This document shows, piece after piece, positions 18,199-27,680 of a stretch of 63,532 nucleotides of DNA; positions within the stretch are counted from its first letter, which is position 1; every line of letters starts with the position of its first letter. This stretch comes from Methylotenera sp. (GTDB taxonomy: Bacteria > Pseudomonadota > Gammaproteobacteria > Burkholderiales > Methylophilaceae). Both the position numbers and the translations under genes were made by a program. The notes under the pieces were generated by a model. It worked only from the letters and a program-made list of their open reading frames with translations. It ran no database searches and was not told the origin of the DNA. The stretch spans positions 1 to 63,532 of the forward strand of contig JAHRYP010000012.1 in assembly GCA_020622105.1 (NCBI GenBank), read 5' to 3'.

Positions 18199-18245
18199 TT
18201 CTGGCACTGTGTCAGAATTGAACAGTTGTTACGTGACAGTTGTTC
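18199..18245. promoter_or_regulatory. Candidate upstream activator sites for the AcoR-like regulator
   Basis: Two imperfect palindromes of similar form lie close together: TGGCACTGTGTCA (18202-18214) and TGTTACGTGACA (18227-18238). Around the first, TCAATTCTG and CAGAATTGA form a perfect 9-base inverted repeat. The word ACAGTTGTT occurs twice (18222-18230 and 18236-18244). The distance to the sigma-54 promoter is typical of enhancers. The sites also sit 50-90 bases before the regulator gene, so they could mediate autoregulation. Confidence 0.55.
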
Positions 18246-18287
18246 ACTTAACGCATGCACAATTAACCTAAGCTATAAGGTCAAGTA

Positions 18288-20219
18288 ATGAGTTCTTCTT
18301 CATCAGGCAGCACACCTAGCATACTCCAAGCCAGAAACGAGTTTCTGGCCAATGGACATGTGCGGGAAGGTGCGATCACAGAGGCGATTGAGCGCTCATG
18401 GCGGCGCTGCCTTGCCAGTGGCATAGATACGCAGTCGCCATCGAATATCGAAGTTGTCACTGCGCAGGAGCTGGCGCGTAAACGTGAACAGAATCACCAG
18501 CTATTGGCACTGGCGCGGCCTGAAATGGAAACACTGAGCGAACAGATTGCACATACGCGTAATGTCGTCATTTTGACCGATGATGAAGGCCTGATTCTGC
18601 ACAGCATGGGCAGTCAGCAACTGTTTGGCGAGGAACAGCGCCTTGCCTTATCCGCTGGCACATCATGGAACGAAAGCCAGCGCGGGACTAACGCTATTGG
18701 TACTGCCATCTTTGAACAGTCTGCATTGACAGTTCAGGGTGCCGAACACTTCATGTCTTATCACCATTCGCTCAATTGCTCTGCGGTACCGATCTTTGGT
18801 GCGGAAAATCAATTGATCGCGACACTGGATGTTTCCAACGACTACAACGTATCACAGCAGCACACACTGGCATTAGTGAAAATGTCTGCACAGATGATTG
18901 AAAACCGGCTGTTCCTCGCTAGTTATCAAAGTGATGTGGTGCTGCACTTTCATGCCCGACCTGAGTTCATCGGCACATTGTGGGAAGGTGTCGCCATGTT
19001 CACTGATCACGGCGAACTCGTCGCTACCAACCGCAGCGGCCAGTTTCAACTTGGCCTCAATACGCAGCATTCACATGTGAATACTGCACAGCTGAACTTT
19101 AACCAGCTGTTCGATATGTCGATTGAAAACCTGTTAAGACAGATAGGTAGTACAGACAAGCTGGTGATTCCTTTACGGCTGAACAACGGCGCACGGATTT
19201 ATGTACAGGTGGAATTGCTGCATAAGAAACCGCAGCTTTCTAAACCAACACCGGTTAGCAAAAGAACCAGCGCTGCCAATCTGGATTTACTGAATAGCGG
19301 CGATGCAAAAATTGAGCGCGCAATTGCACAAGTCAAGCAAGTGCTGTCGCGTGATATCCCTATTTTGATTCAGGGGGAAACCGGTGTAGGCAAAGAGCTG
19401 TTTGCACGTGCGATTCATGAAGCCAGTGCCCAACATAAAGGTCCGTGGATTGCGGTTAATTGCGCAGCATTGCCGGAAGGCCTGATTGAAGCCGAGCTTT
19501 TCGGCTACGAAGAAGGCGCGTTTACCGGCGCAAAACGCAAAGGCAGCCCGGGGAAAATCGAGCAAGCCAACGGCGGCACGCTATTTCTGGATGAAATCGG
19601 TGATATGCCGCTATCGCTACAGGCACGATTGCTGCGCGTATTGCAGGAGCGTACAGTAACGCCTTTAGGCAGCACAAAATCGATTCCCGTTAGCTTTGCA
19701 CTCGTCAGTGCTACCAACCTAAAACTTAAGGAAAAAGTTGAAAGCGGTGAGTTCCGCAGCGATCTTTACTACCGGCTGAATGGCCTCAGCGTGTCGCTGC
19801 CTCCGCTACGACAGCGTTCGGACTTGAACGCGCTGATTAATATCATCTTGCAGATTGAACATGCGGATGATGTAAAAATCAGGCCTGAAGTGATGGATAT
19901 ATTTATTCAGCACCCATGGCCAGGTAATATCCGTCAACTGCATAATGTTTTAAGGACGGCGCTGGCGCTGGCAGATGGAACACCAATCAGCGAGCTGCAT
20001 CTGACTCAGGACTTTATTGATGAGATTGAATCTGCAGGCCAAACTGAAACGAGGCCTGAAGCACTGCCGTTAAATAACCAGAATCTGGATGATGTGACCA
20101 CAAACGCAATTGTTAAAGCCATGAAACAGCATTCAGGCAATGTTTCTGCAGTAGCGCGCCAATTAAATATTAGCCGCAATACGCTATACAGAAAACTCAA
20201 GACGCTTGGGCTGCATTAA
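18288..20219 (+). CDS. AcoR-like sigma-54-dependent activator (GAF, AAA+, Fis HTH)
   Basis: Enhancer-binding protein of 643 residues. The N-terminal ~320 residues are AcoR-like (ERSWRRCLASGI, then a GAF-type sensory domain with GTSWNESQRGTNAIGTA). The AAA+ domain has Walker A GETGVGKE (363-370), the sigma-54 contact loop GAFTGA (410-415) and Walker B LFLDEIGD (432-439). The C-terminal Fis-type helix-turn-helix is NVSAVARQLNISRNTLYRKL. AcoR-type proteins respond to small metabolites such as acetoin or alcohols/aldehydes. Here it is divergent from xoxF, whose promoter is a sigma-54 consensus, so xoxF is the likely target. The ribosome site AAGG precedes the ATG. Confidence 0.94.
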   Translation: MSSSSSGSTPSILQARNEFLANGHVREGAITEAIERSWRRCLASGIDTQSPSNIEVVTAQELARKREQNHQLLALARPEMETLSEQIAHTRNVVILTDDEGLILHSMGSQQLFGEEQRLALSAGTSWNESQRGTNAIGTAIFEQSALTVQGAEHFMSYHHSLNCSAVPIFGAENQLIATLDVSNDYNVSQQHTLALVKMSAQMIENRLFLASYQSDVVLHFHARPEFIGTLWEGVAMFTDHGELVATNRSGQFQLGLNTQHSHVNTAQLNFNQLFDMSIENLLRQIGSTDKLVIPLRLNNGARIYVQVELLHKKPQLSKPTPVSKRTSAANLDLLNSGDAKIERAIAQVKQVLSRDIPILIQGETGVGKELFARAIHEASAQHKGPWIAVNCAALPEGLIEAELFGYEEGAFTGAKRKGSPGKIEQANGGTLFLDEIGDMPLSLQARLLRVLQERTVTPLGSTKSIPVSFALVSATNLKLKEKVESGEFRSDLYYRLNGLSVSLPPLRQRSDLNALINIILQIEHADDVKIRPEVMDIFIQHPWPGNIRQLHNVLRTALALADGTPISELHLTQDFIDEIESAGQTETRPEALPLNNQNLDDVTTNAIVKAMKQHSGNVSAVARQLNISRNTLYRKLKTLGLH

Positions 20220-20230
20220 AAATGCAACAT

Positions 20231-20256
20231 CAGGCAGTGGATTCGTCCATTGCCTG
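20231..20256. terminator. Weak hairpin after the AcoR-like gene
   Basis: CAGGCAGTGGA (20231-20241) and TCCATTGCCTG (20246-20256) pair with one mismatch around a TTCG tetraloop. No T-run follows, so termination is uncertain. It lies between two convergent genes. Confidence 0.4.
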
Positions 20257-20282
20257 TGCTGTCACCCAAGCGCTCACTAATT

Positions 20283-20567
20283 TTAGCGCCAATAGAATGG
20301 ACGATGGTAGTACGGGCTCCAGTATGGATAATCCCAGTTACGCTGCTGCCGTGTAATTGTCTGCTCGTACTCGCGCTGAATGCACTCACGCCATGGATCC
20401 GTATCTTTTGCAAAACCAAGTTTTTCACATGCCGGCCCATACACCTGGATTTTATATTCCATCTGTTTAGTTGCTCGCTGCTGTTCTGCCAGCGGGTTTG
20501 TTGCACAACCGGCAAATAACAGCACAAAACCAAAAATAGTGATTGCACGCATTTTTATATTATCCAT
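20283..20567 (-). CDS. Small aromatic-rich lipoprotein of unknown function
   Basis: A 94-residue protein (89 from the internal ATG at 20552). A hydrophobic signal segment ends in the lipobox FAGC. The mature part contains one Cys pair candidate (PACEKLG and WRECIQ), which may form a disulphide, and ends in an unusual Trp/Tyr/Pro-rich tail (NWDYPYWSPYYHRPFYW). I do not recognise a named family. It lies convergent to the AcoR-like gene and apart from the helicase gene upstream. Confidence 0.7.
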   Translation of the reverse strand: MDNIKMRAITIFGFVLLFAGCATNPLAEQQRATKQMEYKIQVYGPACEKLGFAKDTDPWRECIQREYEQTITRQQRNWDYPYWSPYYHRPFYWR

Positions 20568-20656
20568 TCTAATGAACTCATGTTGTGTATGATTTTGAGT
20601 GAGCGCTTAAAGTTCATACATGGCGAAACTAAAACGCTAAATCAATGCTTTAATTA

Positions 20657-23600
20657 TCAAGGCAGTAACACAAGCTTGCCAATGTACATAAAAAATACCG
20701 CACACTTCACAGGCAAGCCTTCATTTTCAAATAATACAGCATAGCTTTCCATCTGCTTGCGGTGGCTTTCCGCAACTAATCTTAAATCATCAATTGAAAT
20801 AGCTGCACTCAACTCTGTCGTTTTATAGTCGATAATCCAGCGCGTACCATTGTCAATAAATGTACGGTCTACAATATGTTTTTTAGCACCCTCACCCGTT
20901 AGCTTCATCAGTGCCAGCTCAACCGCAGCGCCTTCACGCGCCTGCAACACCCACTGCCCTTCTGCACTGTTTAATGTAGTTGTCAGCAATTGTTCAACTT
21001 TTGCAGCGGCTTCATGTGCCAGATTCTCTGCATGCCCCTGCTGCCGCAGCCAGTGACGCATTGCCGGCAACAACGCGCTGATTCGAGCTAAAGCCCACTT
21101 TTCCAAACCTTGCTGCGCAATCATTTCCATATAACGGTGCGCCAGCGTACCAATATCCGCATCTATATTTGCAGTAACAGTGGCTGGTTTGTTATTTGGC
21201 TTATCAGTGCTGACGACTGGTTCGACAGTTTGCAGAATTGCCGGTATATGCGGTTGTTTAACGCGCACCAGACGAGGCACAAAATCTGCGATATCTGCGT
21301 GTTGCTCGGTAATTAATTCACTATATGCGGTGGCTTCAAACGCTTGCCCTATCGTGTCCCAGAGTAAATCAAGATATGTATTCCTGGTCGGACTGATTTC
21401 GCCTTTCGCGTTCTGGCTGGCAACGCCTACCAGATGCAGTTTACGTTCTACCCGTGTTGCCGCAACATACAGTACACGGGCTGACTCATTCGCATCGCGC
21501 TCTTTTTCGCGCGCTTCCAGATAATCATACGGACTGACTTTATCCTTATCACGTGCGCCCTTGGGAATATACGGGGCAGCTAGTAACTCCTGCTGATGGT
21601 TGACACTCACTTCCTCCCACAGCACCAGCGGCTTATCGCCATTATTGCCGCCGGTACTAGCGCCTAACCCCGGCAGAATTACCGTATCGAATTCCAGACC
21701 TTTGGATTTATGTATTGTCATCATCTGCAGGTTTTCGCCGTGACTATCCGGCGCGGCAAATAGCTTGGTGATCTCAAACGCCATACGATCGGGCGAGAAC
21801 TGATTACTGCGATCCAGTGCATCCAGACAGCTAAAAAATGCCTGCACATCAACCACATCACCCTGCTCCCACAGGCAGGAGCTGCCATTGAGCATAAGCC
21901 ATACACCACGTATCCAGCGGCTTGCATTCATACGGCCTTGGTTAGCAAAAGCTTCACCCAGTATCTCGCGCACATGTAGCAAGCGCGCTTGTCCATCCGC
22001 CGAAAGTCGACCAACTACTTCTGGCATATTCATCAGTGCCCAGATCGTACTGCAATGGTCATGCCCTGCCAGCGCATGCATATCATGCAAATTCAAACCA
22101 CACCAGGGAGCGCGCAATATTGCCAGCCAATGCACACGATCTGCACGATGATGCAGCGCATGCGTAAGCGCGAGCAGATCCTGCACGACCTGCCTGCCTG
22201 CCAACGCCTCAATTTCAACTGCCTGAAATACAATATCTTGATGTTCACGTCGCAGCTTACTTACCAGCGGTGCCAGATGCTTTTTAGAGCGTACCAGCAC
22301 CGCAATTTTCACATTCGGGTTGGCAAGCCGCTCGGCATGAATCACGCGTATGATGGCTTCGGCTTCACGCTGCTGTGCCAGCTCTGCACTTTCATCAGCC
22401 TGTCTGATAACAGGGTGCACTTCTACGCCTGCCTGTGGCAGATTTTCCTTGGTAGCGATAAATGGACGGTAATGGATAGCACCCTGAATCACTTCATCAT
22501 GCTCAGGAAAGATTGGTGCAAAAGTCCGGTTAATCCATTCCACAATCGCCGGCGATGAGCGGTTGTTACGATACAACTGCAAACGCTCCAGATAAATGTC
22601 ACCTATCCCATGCTCTGCTGCATCAATAAACAAACTGACATTCGCTTTTCGGAAACGGTAAATTGACTGCATGGGGTCGCCCACCGCAAATAAGGTGCGC
22701 CCATCATCCATCTGCCAGCCAAGCGTGAGCTGTTCCAGCAGTTTGATCTGACTCGGGCTGGTATCCTGAAACTCATCGACCAGCAGGTGTTTAATCTGGT
22801 AATCCAGCTTAAGTGCCAGATCAGTCGGTTCGCCGAACTCATCGCCCAAAGCGCGTGTTGCACGGTGAGCGATTTCCACAAAGTCAACTTCACCCGCACG
22901 CTGAAATACCAGCCACAATTGCGCGACAGCGAGATTGAGTAACTGAGACAGTGTTGCAATGATCTGCCAGCCCTCTTGATCTGCAGAAATTACCGGCAAA
23001 CTTCTAATGCGAGCCAGTGCCTCTTGCATACCAGCGTCGCTGGCCATAGATTCCAGCAAGGCACTGAAGCTTGCTTTTTCATCCTTTTTATCTGCAGGGA
23101 ATCCAATATTTTTATCAATCTTGGCCCGAATGCTATTGTCTTTAGTCAGCACCAATTCACACACGGCCAGCCAAGCTTGCAATTGATCAGCAGCTATTGG
23201 CAATGGCGCATCCCAATCTGCCAACACACTTATCGGGTGCTCGGCGGGTAACTGACTGGCAGCAAACCTGGCGAGTGGCATCAGTTCAGCCTGAAAGCGC
23301 GTATTGAACACTGTGGCAACAGTCTGCATTTCCTGCTCGACCATATAGCTTAAAGTCTGCTGCAATGCGGCTGCATCAACCTCAAACTGGGCGTGATGCA
23401 GCCATTGGTCACGCTTTTCCAGCATTTTCATGAGCAGGTTTTTAAGCTGGCCGGCATTGTTATCCACATAACGTAATGCCGCTTTTAGCACCTCGCTATG
23501 TTCATTATTTTCCAGCAATGCCAGCGTCTGTTCGGCGGCTTGTGCATACAAGGCAGTTGCATCTAAAGCCACGCGTGGCTGCGAGCCAAAGCGGCTCATG

Positions 23601-24019
23601 AGTGGCATTTGCCTTGCCAAATGCGCACATAGGCTATCAATCGTAAAGATGCGAAGCCGTGACGGGTTTTCTATCAGCTGCCAGCTCTGCAAGGCTGAAC
23701 ACTCAAGTGCCTTCAAGCTTAAATCATAGGTAATCTGCTTGTGCGGCTGCGCAGGTTTATCCTGCTTTGCCGCCTTCATGAGGCTATCCAGAATACGCAG
23801 TCGCATCTCGGCTGCCGCTTTATTGGTAAAGGTAATTGCGATAATTTCTTCAGGTTCATTTACCGTTTGCAGCAGCTTCAAATAGCGCTGTGTCAGCAGT
23901 TCTGTTTTACCTGCACCCGCAGGCGCTTCAACAATAAACGAGGTTAGATTTAGCGCACGCAGGCGATTCTGTTCATCTGCTTGCAGATTATAGTCATGTT
24001 CCATATTCATTAGGCTCAC
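20657..24019 (-). CDS. UvrD-type helicase/exonuclease, AddA-like
   Basis: A 1120-residue double-strand-break repair helicase-nuclease subunit. The N-terminal UvrD/Rep helicase has Walker A APAGAGKTELLTQRY, motif II VDEFQDTSPSQI, and motif III VGDPMQSIYRFRKANVS. The last ~120 residues form a PD-(D/E)XK nuclease domain (RWIIDYKTTEL). The start is GTG at 24019, preceded by a perfect AGGAGG seven bases upstream, and overlapping the stop of the upstream gene by 4 bases (GTGA). With that gene it forms the AddAB-like pair common in betaproteobacteria, used in place of RecBCD. Confidence 0.92.
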   Translation of the reverse strand: MSLMNMEHDYNLQADEQNRLRALNLTSFIVEAPAGAGKTELLTQRYLKLLQTVNEPEEIIAITFTNKAAAEMRLRILDSLMKAAKQDKPAQPHKQITYDLSLKALECSALQSWQLIENPSRLRIFTIDSLCAHLARQMPLMSRFGSQPRVALDATALYAQAAEQTLALLENNEHSEVLKAALRYVDNNAGQLKNLLMKMLEKRDQWLHHAQFEVDAAALQQTLSYMVEQEMQTVATVFNTRFQAELMPLARFAASQLPAEHPISVLADWDAPLPIAADQLQAWLAVCELVLTKDNSIRAKIDKNIGFPADKKDEKASFSALLESMASDAGMQEALARIRSLPVISADQEGWQIIATLSQLLNLAVAQLWLVFQRAGEVDFVEIAHRATRALGDEFGEPTDLALKLDYQIKHLLVDEFQDTSPSQIKLLEQLTLGWQMDDGRTLFAVGDPMQSIYRFRKANVSLFIDAAEHGIGDIYLERLQLYRNNRSSPAIVEWINRTFAPIFPEHDEVIQGAIHYRPFIATKENLPQAGVEVHPVIRQADESAELAQQREAEAIIRVIHAERLANPNVKIAVLVRSKKHLAPLVSKLRREHQDIVFQAVEIEALAGRQVVQDLLALTHALHHRADRVHWLAILRAPWCGLNLHDMHALAGHDHCSTIWALMNMPEVVGRLSADGQARLLHVREILGEAFANQGRMNASRWIRGVWLMLNGSSCLWEQGDVVDVQAFFSCLDALDRSNQFSPDRMAFEITKLFAAPDSHGENLQMMTIHKSKGLEFDTVILPGLGASTGGNNGDKPLVLWEEVSVNHQQELLAAPYIPKGARDKDKVSPYDYLEAREKERDANESARVLYVAATRVERKLHLVGVASQNAKGEISPTRNTYLDLLWDTIGQAFEATAYSELITEQHADIADFVPRLVRVKQPHIPAILQTVEPVVSTDKPNNKPATVTANIDADIGTLAHRYMEMIAQQGLEKWALARISALLPAMRHWLRQQGHAENLAHEAAAKVEQLLTTTLNSAEGQWVLQAREGAAVELALMKLTGEGAKKHIVDRTFIDNGTRWIIDYKTTELSAAISIDDLRLVAESHRKQMESYAVLFENEGLPVKCAVFFMYIGKLVLLP

Positions 24020-26697
24020 TCTGCAGCCTCCTGAAATCTTTCAAACTGCAATTTGCGCTCCGGCAGGCGCAGCAGCGGCGTGACCTCACAATACATCAGC
24101 TCATTTTCATCGCTAAAACGTACTGCAGCCTCGCCTTGACGCACTTCTGTTGCAATCGCTTCAATCGCAGTTTTCCAATGATTCAGCAGATGCTGCCAGT
24201 CGGTGAAATTCTGCGTAAATGGCGGTTTGCGCTTATTCAGCTCTGCTTCAAAACTATCCACCGATACACCCGTAAACGCGTGTTCAGCAGTTTTCACCAT
24301 ACCAAAATGTATGCCAGCCACCTGCTCGGCAGGGTCAGCATAAAACGTGGCATAAATAGGCAGTTGCGGCTCGGTAATGCGGTCTTCACCCCAGCTCTTT
24401 ATTTTTGGCATCTGCCCGGTTTTATAATCTATAAATTCCAGCCCGCCAGTTTCAAGCTGATGCACCCGATCGATTTTCAAGGTCACTTCAATACCGCAGA
24501 TCTGTACCTTTTTACCGACTTCACAATCTACGATACGGAACGATATTCCGCGTGCTTTTTCGTATGCCAGCCAATCACCAACCAGCCGTAATAAACGCTC
24601 GGATTCCAGCTCCAGCACTGCCGCAGAAGCAACGCTACTCTCGGCAGAAAAAGCCTGAATAGTGTTATGCACTGCCCGGCTCAGGGCGTCCATAAAATCA
24701 CCAGCACTCATATCGCGCAGATCGGCAAAGTGGCGCTTACGCCAGAACTGCTCCAGCACGCCATGCACCAGTGAACCGCGATCCATGTTATCCAGCCCGG
24801 CAGTTGGTGTTTTAAGTGCTTTTGCACCAAGCCGATACTGATAAAACGCCCAGGCCGGGCAAACCGCCTGCGCTTTCAACAAACCGGTACCACCCGAAAC
24901 ATGCTCACCCTCTTGAACCGTGGGTGCAATATGGTCATCAATATGCTCCAGCGCATCATGGGCGTGACAACTTAACTGTTCTGCCAGTGAGGCTGCCAGA
25001 GTGACTTCGCTACTTAAAACAGCAGTATCCTGCATTAACGGCGAAGGTCGCAATTGACTCTCGCCATCCATACTGCTACTTGAAAAAACTATATGGCTAG
25101 CGGAGTGCAACAGTCGTTGCTGTATCGTTGCCGCAAATATCGCCTGCACATGATTATCTGCATTCGGCAGCGCTGCTGCACGCTGTATAAATGCGGGCAG
25201 TAAGGGATTGGGACGTGCTGGCGGCGGCCAGATATGGTCATTCATGTGCATGCACCACATGGCATCTACGGGAGCGCTCAAGCCTTCCATAATTCCCAGT
25301 ATCTGTATCGCAGGTTCAAGCTCGGTTTCTGCCTGAAATACCTGCGCGGTACATATCTGCTGCAGGTAGTACACCGCCTCACTGGCAGCGAGTTTTTTAT
25401 CCAGCACATCCATTCTGGCCAGCTGCTGCAAAGCTTTCTGCCATGCATTCAGCGCCTGGTATTCAAAACTATTAATAGTGCGCTCGCCGGGCCAGCCGAG
25501 TGCGTTCAGGATTGCATCCAGCGTCTGTGCCCACTGCACAGCGGGTAATTTTCTGGTATTTGAAAGCGCTGCTGCCGCCTGAATATTGGCCAATAGAGAA
25601 TCAAGAAGCAAGCCTTCTGCCTGCTGCGCCTTTATGAACTCGAGCAGATGTGAAAGCGTAAACTGCATCGGCAGTTTTTCACGCATGCCCGCATCGAGCA
25701 GTGCGCGTGCATCGGCCTCCCGATGACTTGCAGACCAGAATGGCGATAACAGCAGCATGCTTACATCAGACTGCTGCAACTGATGTACGGTCATCAGTCG
25801 CAGCAGATTCAAACCTGTCTGAATCAGCGGCTGCTGAGCCAAGGGTGTACCTAATGAAAAGTTATAATGACGCGGCATATCAGCCAAGCCGGGACGTATG
25901 CTCAATGGATAAAACACGTCATCCAGCAGATCTGCGAGCTGATTTCTTACATCACTGAGCCGCGGCGTCACAATCGCCAGTCTGGCAGCAGGATTTTCTG
26001 TCAATTGCGCTTGCGCCCAAGCGACGGCAGCACGGCACTCTGCCTCCTGATTTTCCAGCTGGACGTGCTGCGTATGTGCCGGTGTATTCGCAGTTGTTGC
26101 ATATTCCGCCACCTCTACGCCACGGCTAGCTAAAATGTCACGCAATCGCTGTTCCTGCGGCGCAGTCTGGTCAAAACCGCCGAATTCGATACGTGCTGGT
26201 AACTCACCTGCACCTTGCGCCAAATGCGCTAACTGCCAGTCCACATAACGCACACTTTCCAATGCGCCAAGCTCACGGCAGCGCTGCTGAAAAGCCCGCT
26301 GCCAGTTCAGAAACTGACGCGTCTCTTCAGCCTGATGCTCACGCGGCACATGCAGGTTCCATGCGACGACATAACGGTTTGCCTCCATTGCCGCGCTAGC
26401 CAAACCGGAAATATCAAACAAGTCACCGAAGGCATTCTTTTTAAGTGATTGCGCAATCACCTCTTCCCACAGTAATTGCTCATTAAAAGCACTTAGTGCA
26501 TAAGGCGGTGATGCTTCATCTATCGCGCCAGTCAGCAAGCCTTGTTCAATGATACTTTCCAGCCATTGCGACAGCGTCTGTACATTTGGGCTATGCCATT
26601 GTGTTTTCCCTGCCTGCGTTTGCTGCTGTGTAATATCGTTCTGGATACTGCGCGCTAAACGCGCGGATGGACTTAAAATGATTGAATTATCTGACAT
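24016..26697 (-). CDS. AddB-like PD-(D/E)XK nuclease subunit
   Basis: An 893-residue partner of the AddA-like helicase. The N-terminus has a degenerate helicase start (SPSARLARSIQNDI). The C-terminal third (from ~630) is a PD-(D/E)XK nuclease: GSLVHGVLEQFW, then LEFIDYKTGQMPKI with the catalytic Asp and Lys, then EPQLPIYATFY. This matches the betaproteobacterial family often annotated only as probable DNA repair protein. It overlaps the helicase gene by 4 bases. Together they should resect DNA ends for RecA loading. Confidence 0.88.
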   Translation of the reverse strand: MSDNSIILSPSARLARSIQNDITQQQTQAGKTQWHSPNVQTLSQWLESIIEQGLLTGAIDEASPPYALSAFNEQLLWEEVIAQSLKKNAFGDLFDISGLASAAMEANRYVVAWNLHVPREHQAEETRQFLNWQRAFQQRCRELGALESVRYVDWQLAHLAQGAGELPARIEFGGFDQTAPQEQRLRDILASRGVEVAEYATTANTPAHTQHVQLENQEAECRAAVAWAQAQLTENPAARLAIVTPRLSDVRNQLADLLDDVFYPLSIRPGLADMPRHYNFSLGTPLAQQPLIQTGLNLLRLMTVHQLQQSDVSMLLLSPFWSASHREADARALLDAGMREKLPMQFTLSHLLEFIKAQQAEGLLLDSLLANIQAAAALSNTRKLPAVQWAQTLDAILNALGWPGERTINSFEYQALNAWQKALQQLARMDVLDKKLAASEAVYYLQQICTAQVFQAETELEPAIQILGIMEGLSAPVDAMWCMHMNDHIWPPPARPNPLLPAFIQRAAALPNADNHVQAIFAATIQQRLLHSASHIVFSSSSMDGESQLRPSPLMQDTAVLSSEVTLAASLAEQLSCHAHDALEHIDDHIAPTVQEGEHVSGGTGLLKAQAVCPAWAFYQYRLGAKALKTPTAGLDNMDRGSLVHGVLEQFWRKRHFADLRDMSAGDFMDALSRAVHNTIQAFSAESSVASAAVLELESERLLRLVGDWLAYEKARGISFRIVDCEVGKKVQICGIEVTLKIDRVHQLETGGLEFIDYKTGQMPKIKSWGEDRITEPQLPIYATFYADPAEQVAGIHFGMVKTAEHAFTGVSVDSFEAELNKRKPPFTQNFTDWQHLLNHWKTAIEAIATEVRQGEAAVRFSDENELMYCEVTPLLRLPERKLQFERFQEAAE

Positions 26698-26773
26698 TGC
26701 ACAATTCTATTGGATAATAGACATTAGGCAAATAAAATACATGTATTCAGACAAACAAGGTTAGAGGCATCAC

Positions 26774-27157
26774 ATGCTCGCTCAATTTAAAAAATTCATT
26801 AAATATTTCATCTTGGTTTTACTCATTCCAATCGGGCTATTTGCTCTGTATATCTGGGCGGCACTATCCTGGACATACTCATCAGGAGAGCGTGCCGGTT
26901 ATGTACAAAAGCTCTCAGAAAAAGGCTGGGTATGCAAAACTTACGAAGGTGAACTAATACTGGTTTCTATGCCCGGCACACAGGCAGAAAAGTTCTTTTT
27001 TACCGTCAGAAATAAAGTGGTAGCTAAAAAAATCAACGAAACTGTAGGCCAGCGTGTGCGCCTGATTTACGAAGAACATAAAGGCCTGCCTACGACCTGC
27101 TTCGGTGACACAGCTTACTTTGTTACCGATGTACAGCCGCTAGATAAAGAACAATGA
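26774..27157 (+). CDS. Small membrane-anchored protein of unknown function
   Basis: A 127-residue protein with one N-terminal transmembrane helix (about residues 10-32, FILVLLIPIGLFALYIWAAL) and a soluble C-terminal domain of ~90 residues with two Cys (KGWVCKTYEGEL and PTTCFGD) that could form a disulphide. The topology suggests a periplasmic domain. I do not recognise a characterised family. It lies 16 bases before greB on the same strand and is divergent from the AddAB-like pair. Confidence 0.7.
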   Translation: MLAQFKKFIKYFILVLLIPIGLFALYIWAALSWTYSSGERAGYVQKLSEKGWVCKTYEGELILVSMPGTQAEKFFFTVRNKVVAKKINETVGQRVRLIYEEHKGLPTTCFGDTAYFVTDVQPLDKEQ

Positions 27158-27173
27158 TGGACAAAGAACAATA

Positions 27174-27680
27174 ATGGCCGTAACGGACGAAAAAAACTAC
27201 ATCACGCCAGAGGGCTTTGCTGCACTCAAGGAAGAATTTCACCAGCTCTATAAAATTGAGCGGCCTGAAGTAGTGCGTACCGTATCCTGGGCAGCCAGCA
27301 ACGGTGACCGCAGTGAAAACGGCGATTACATCTACGGCAAAAGACGGTTGCGCCAGATTGATAGCCGCTGCCGTCACCTGATGCGACGCATGGATCTGGC
27401 TGAGATCGTGGATTCAAGCCAGCAACAGCATTTAGAAAAAGTCTTTTTCGGTGCCTGGGTCACTTTGTACAATCTGGATGACGAAACTGAACATGTGTAC
27501 CGCATAGTCGGCAAGGATGAACTGGCGCCGTCGAAAGGCTATATCAGCTGGATATCACCGCTAGGCAAAGCCATGCTCGGCAGAACCATAGGCGACACCG
27601 TGCGCTTAACGAGCCCAAAGGGTGATGAATCTTTTGAAGTGATTGATATCAGCTATAAGGATCCAGACCTCAAACCATGA
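27174..27680 (+). CDS. greB: Transcription elongation factor GreB
   Basis: A 168-residue Gre factor. The coiled-coil tip carries GDRSENGDYIYGKRRLRQID, whose basic YGKRRLR stretch identifies GreB rather than GreA. The C-terminal FKBP-like domain follows (ISWISPLGKAMLGRTIGDTV). It rescues backtracked RNA polymerase by stimulating transcript cleavage in the secondary channel. Its stop overlaps the earP start by 4 bases (ATGA). Confidence 0.95.
   Translation: MAVTDEKNYITPEGFAALKEEFHQLYKIERPEVVRTVSWAASNGDRSENGDYIYGKRRLRQIDSRCRHLMRRMDLAEIVDSSQQQHLEKVFFGAWVTLYNLDDETEHVYRIVGKDELAPSKGYISWISPLGKAMLGRTIGDTVRLTSPKGDESFEVIDISYKDPDLKP

Larger units (their letters stand above)
17959..18287. other. Divergent control region between xoxF and the AcoR-like gene
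   Basis: A 329-base non-coding, AT-rich region. From the xoxF side it holds a leader of about 80 bases, the sigma-54 promoter (18050-18064), an AT-rich stretch with a near-IHF site at 18128-18140 (one mismatch to WATCAANNNNTTR), and a cluster of imperfect palindromes at 18199-18245, about 140-175 bases upstream of the promoter. This is the usual layout of an enhancer-dependent promoter. The IHF assignment is weak. Confidence 0.75.

Noticed and set aside
20216-20548. 110-codon minus-strand frame overlapping the small lipoprotein
   Set aside because: The other frame has a signal peptide and lipobox; this one has neither.
21989-22558. 189-codon plus-strand frame inside the AddA-like gene
   Set aside because: It is antisense to conserved helicase sequence, has no motif and no ribosome site.
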